Assembly: GCA_020152595.1 (NCBI GenBank)
Contig: JAIGNY010001587.1
Span: 2,729,501 to 2,793,500 of the forward strand
DNA from: Chiridota heheva
Taxonomy: Eukaryota > Echinodermata > Holothuroidea > Apodida > Chiridotidae
Reading direction: 5' to 3'
DNA length: 64,000 bases
Positions within the stretch are counted from its first letter, which is position 1. Each line of letters opens with the position of its first letter. A program made the position numbers and the translations under genes. Of the stretch, positions 63,105 to 64,000 are shown piece by piece. The notes below the pieces were generated by a model. That model saw only the letters and a program-made list of their open reading frames with translations. It made no database searches and was not told the origin of the DNA.

Positions 63105-63600
63105 TTTGCCAGATTGCCAAGTATTAAAAGATTCCTTGAAAACCTGTATTATTGCTTTGTTTAAGTCACATTGATTATTGTAATTCACTTCTTCTTGGCC
63201 TACCTCAATATCAACTTCACAGAATTGAAAGAATACTTAATGGTGCTGCCCGCTTAATTTTAAGACTACCAAAATTTTCTCACATTACTGCTTTTTAGAA
63301 GTCCCTTTACTGATTACCAGTCAAAGAAACGACTGAATATAATTATTTTACAAGTTTCCAAGTGCATTAATAAAGGCTTTGCTCCCAATTATGTACGTGT
63401 AATGGTAGTTGAAAAACCCATCCTGCTATGATTTTTGTTTGAAGTCCCTATTTGTTCCCCATATTAAGCATACAATTCTTGACAAAAGGGCCTTTGCTTA
63501 TAAAAGTCTTTGGTTTTCGTATCTAATTTGTTTGTTTGAAAAGCGCTTTTGAATGTTTTTACAAAATTAGTGCTATATGAATTAATGTATTATTATCTTA
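63105..63600 (+). mobile_element. CR1/L2-like LINE fragment, RT C-terminus
   Basis: Broken frames give SHIDYCNSLLLGLPQYQLHR, ILNGAARLILRLPKFSHIT and SLYWLPVKE, the typical end of an RT thumb region. It ends near GCGCTTTTGAATG and a TATTATTATC tail. Confidence 0.75.
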
Positions 63601-63745
63601 AACATAAGGCCAAAAAATTGAACTGGTTTGGTTATTATTGCTGAACATTAATCTATTCAAGATACATTGACTCAAATATCCACCTTGACATCGCCCTCCA
63701 TTCCATTCATGTCTTTACCCTATATTCCAATGTACCTAAATTTTT

Positions 63746-64000
63746 CAGTTCATTCCTCCAAGTTGGGAACTGATAAAGCCACACCAGTTCATTCTTCCCA
63801 GTTGGGAACTGATAAAGCCACACCAGTTCATTCTTCCCAGTTGGGAACTGATAAAGCCACACCAGTTCATTCTTCCCAGTTGGGAACTGATAAAGCCACA
63901 CCAGTTCATTCTTCCCAGTTGGGAACTGATAAAGCCACACCAGTTCATTCTTCCCAGTTGGGAACTGATAAAGCCACACCAGTTCATTCTTCCCAGTTGG
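63746..64000. repeat. 39-bp minisatellite running off the window
   Basis: About 6.5 copies of TTGGGAACTGATAAAGCCAC plus ACCAGTTCATTCTTCCCAG. 39 is 13 codons, so a minus-strand frame reads an uninterrupted GKNELVWLYQFPT repeat. The array continues past position 64000. Confidence 0.95.

Overview
This is eukaryotic, almost certainly animal, nuclear DNA. It is AT-rich, intron-bearing and packed with LINE remnants, terminal-inverted-repeat (TIR) transposons, microsatellites and long minisatellites. I see no operons, bacterial signals or CRISPR. The mix of I-clade and CR1/L2-like LINEs, a tRNA-headed SINE and hAT, Harbinger-like and TTAA-target elements suggests a marine invertebrate or basal deuterostome. 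The species cannot be fixed from sequence alone.

The one confidently identified host gene is DPH5 (diphthine methyl ester synthase) on the + strand. It has six coding exons between 29693 and 46736, all with GT-AG introns and compatible phases, giving a complete 284-residue protein. A second, weaker candidate is a two-exon gene on the minus strand at 15995-15450 (110 residues, no family recognised).

Layout. 1-8.7 kb: two palindromic TTAA elements, a 31-bp repeat, two ~0.5 kb (TA)n tracts and a tandem ~0.44-0.57 kb repeat. 11.4-15.2 kb: a 35-bp minisatellite, then a palindromic TTAA element whose centre is filled by ~53 copies of a 50-bp unit. 15.4-16.0 kb: minus-strand gene candidate. 16-23.9 kb: mostly unassigned sequence with a CT microsatellite. 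23.9-29.2 kb: a frameshifted I-clade LINE (zinc knuckle, endonuclease, RT, RNase H). 29.7-46.7 kb: DPH5. Its 8.6 kb intron 1 holds one antisense CR1-like RT fragment and a second antisense LINE broken by three nested DNA transposons. Its other introns hold a GGTTCC-TIR element, a piggyBac-like MITE pair, a SINE, an inverted copy of exon 5 and a 20-bp array.

Directly downstream, 47.03-52.19 kb is a ~66-copy, 78-bp satellite whose unit is recognisably derived from the last DPH5 exon. It ends at a half-copy of the same palindromic TTAA element that encloses the 12-15 kb array. 52.5-64 kb holds further MITEs, a ~26-bp minisatellite split by a LINE fragment, a full GGTTCC-TIR element and a truncated one, a possible terminal exon at 59172-59432, a LINE fragment, and a 39-bp repeat running off the window edge.

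The most distinctive observations are the exon-derived satellite, the association of both major satellites with one foldback element family, and the inverted exon 5 copy inside DPH5 intron 5.
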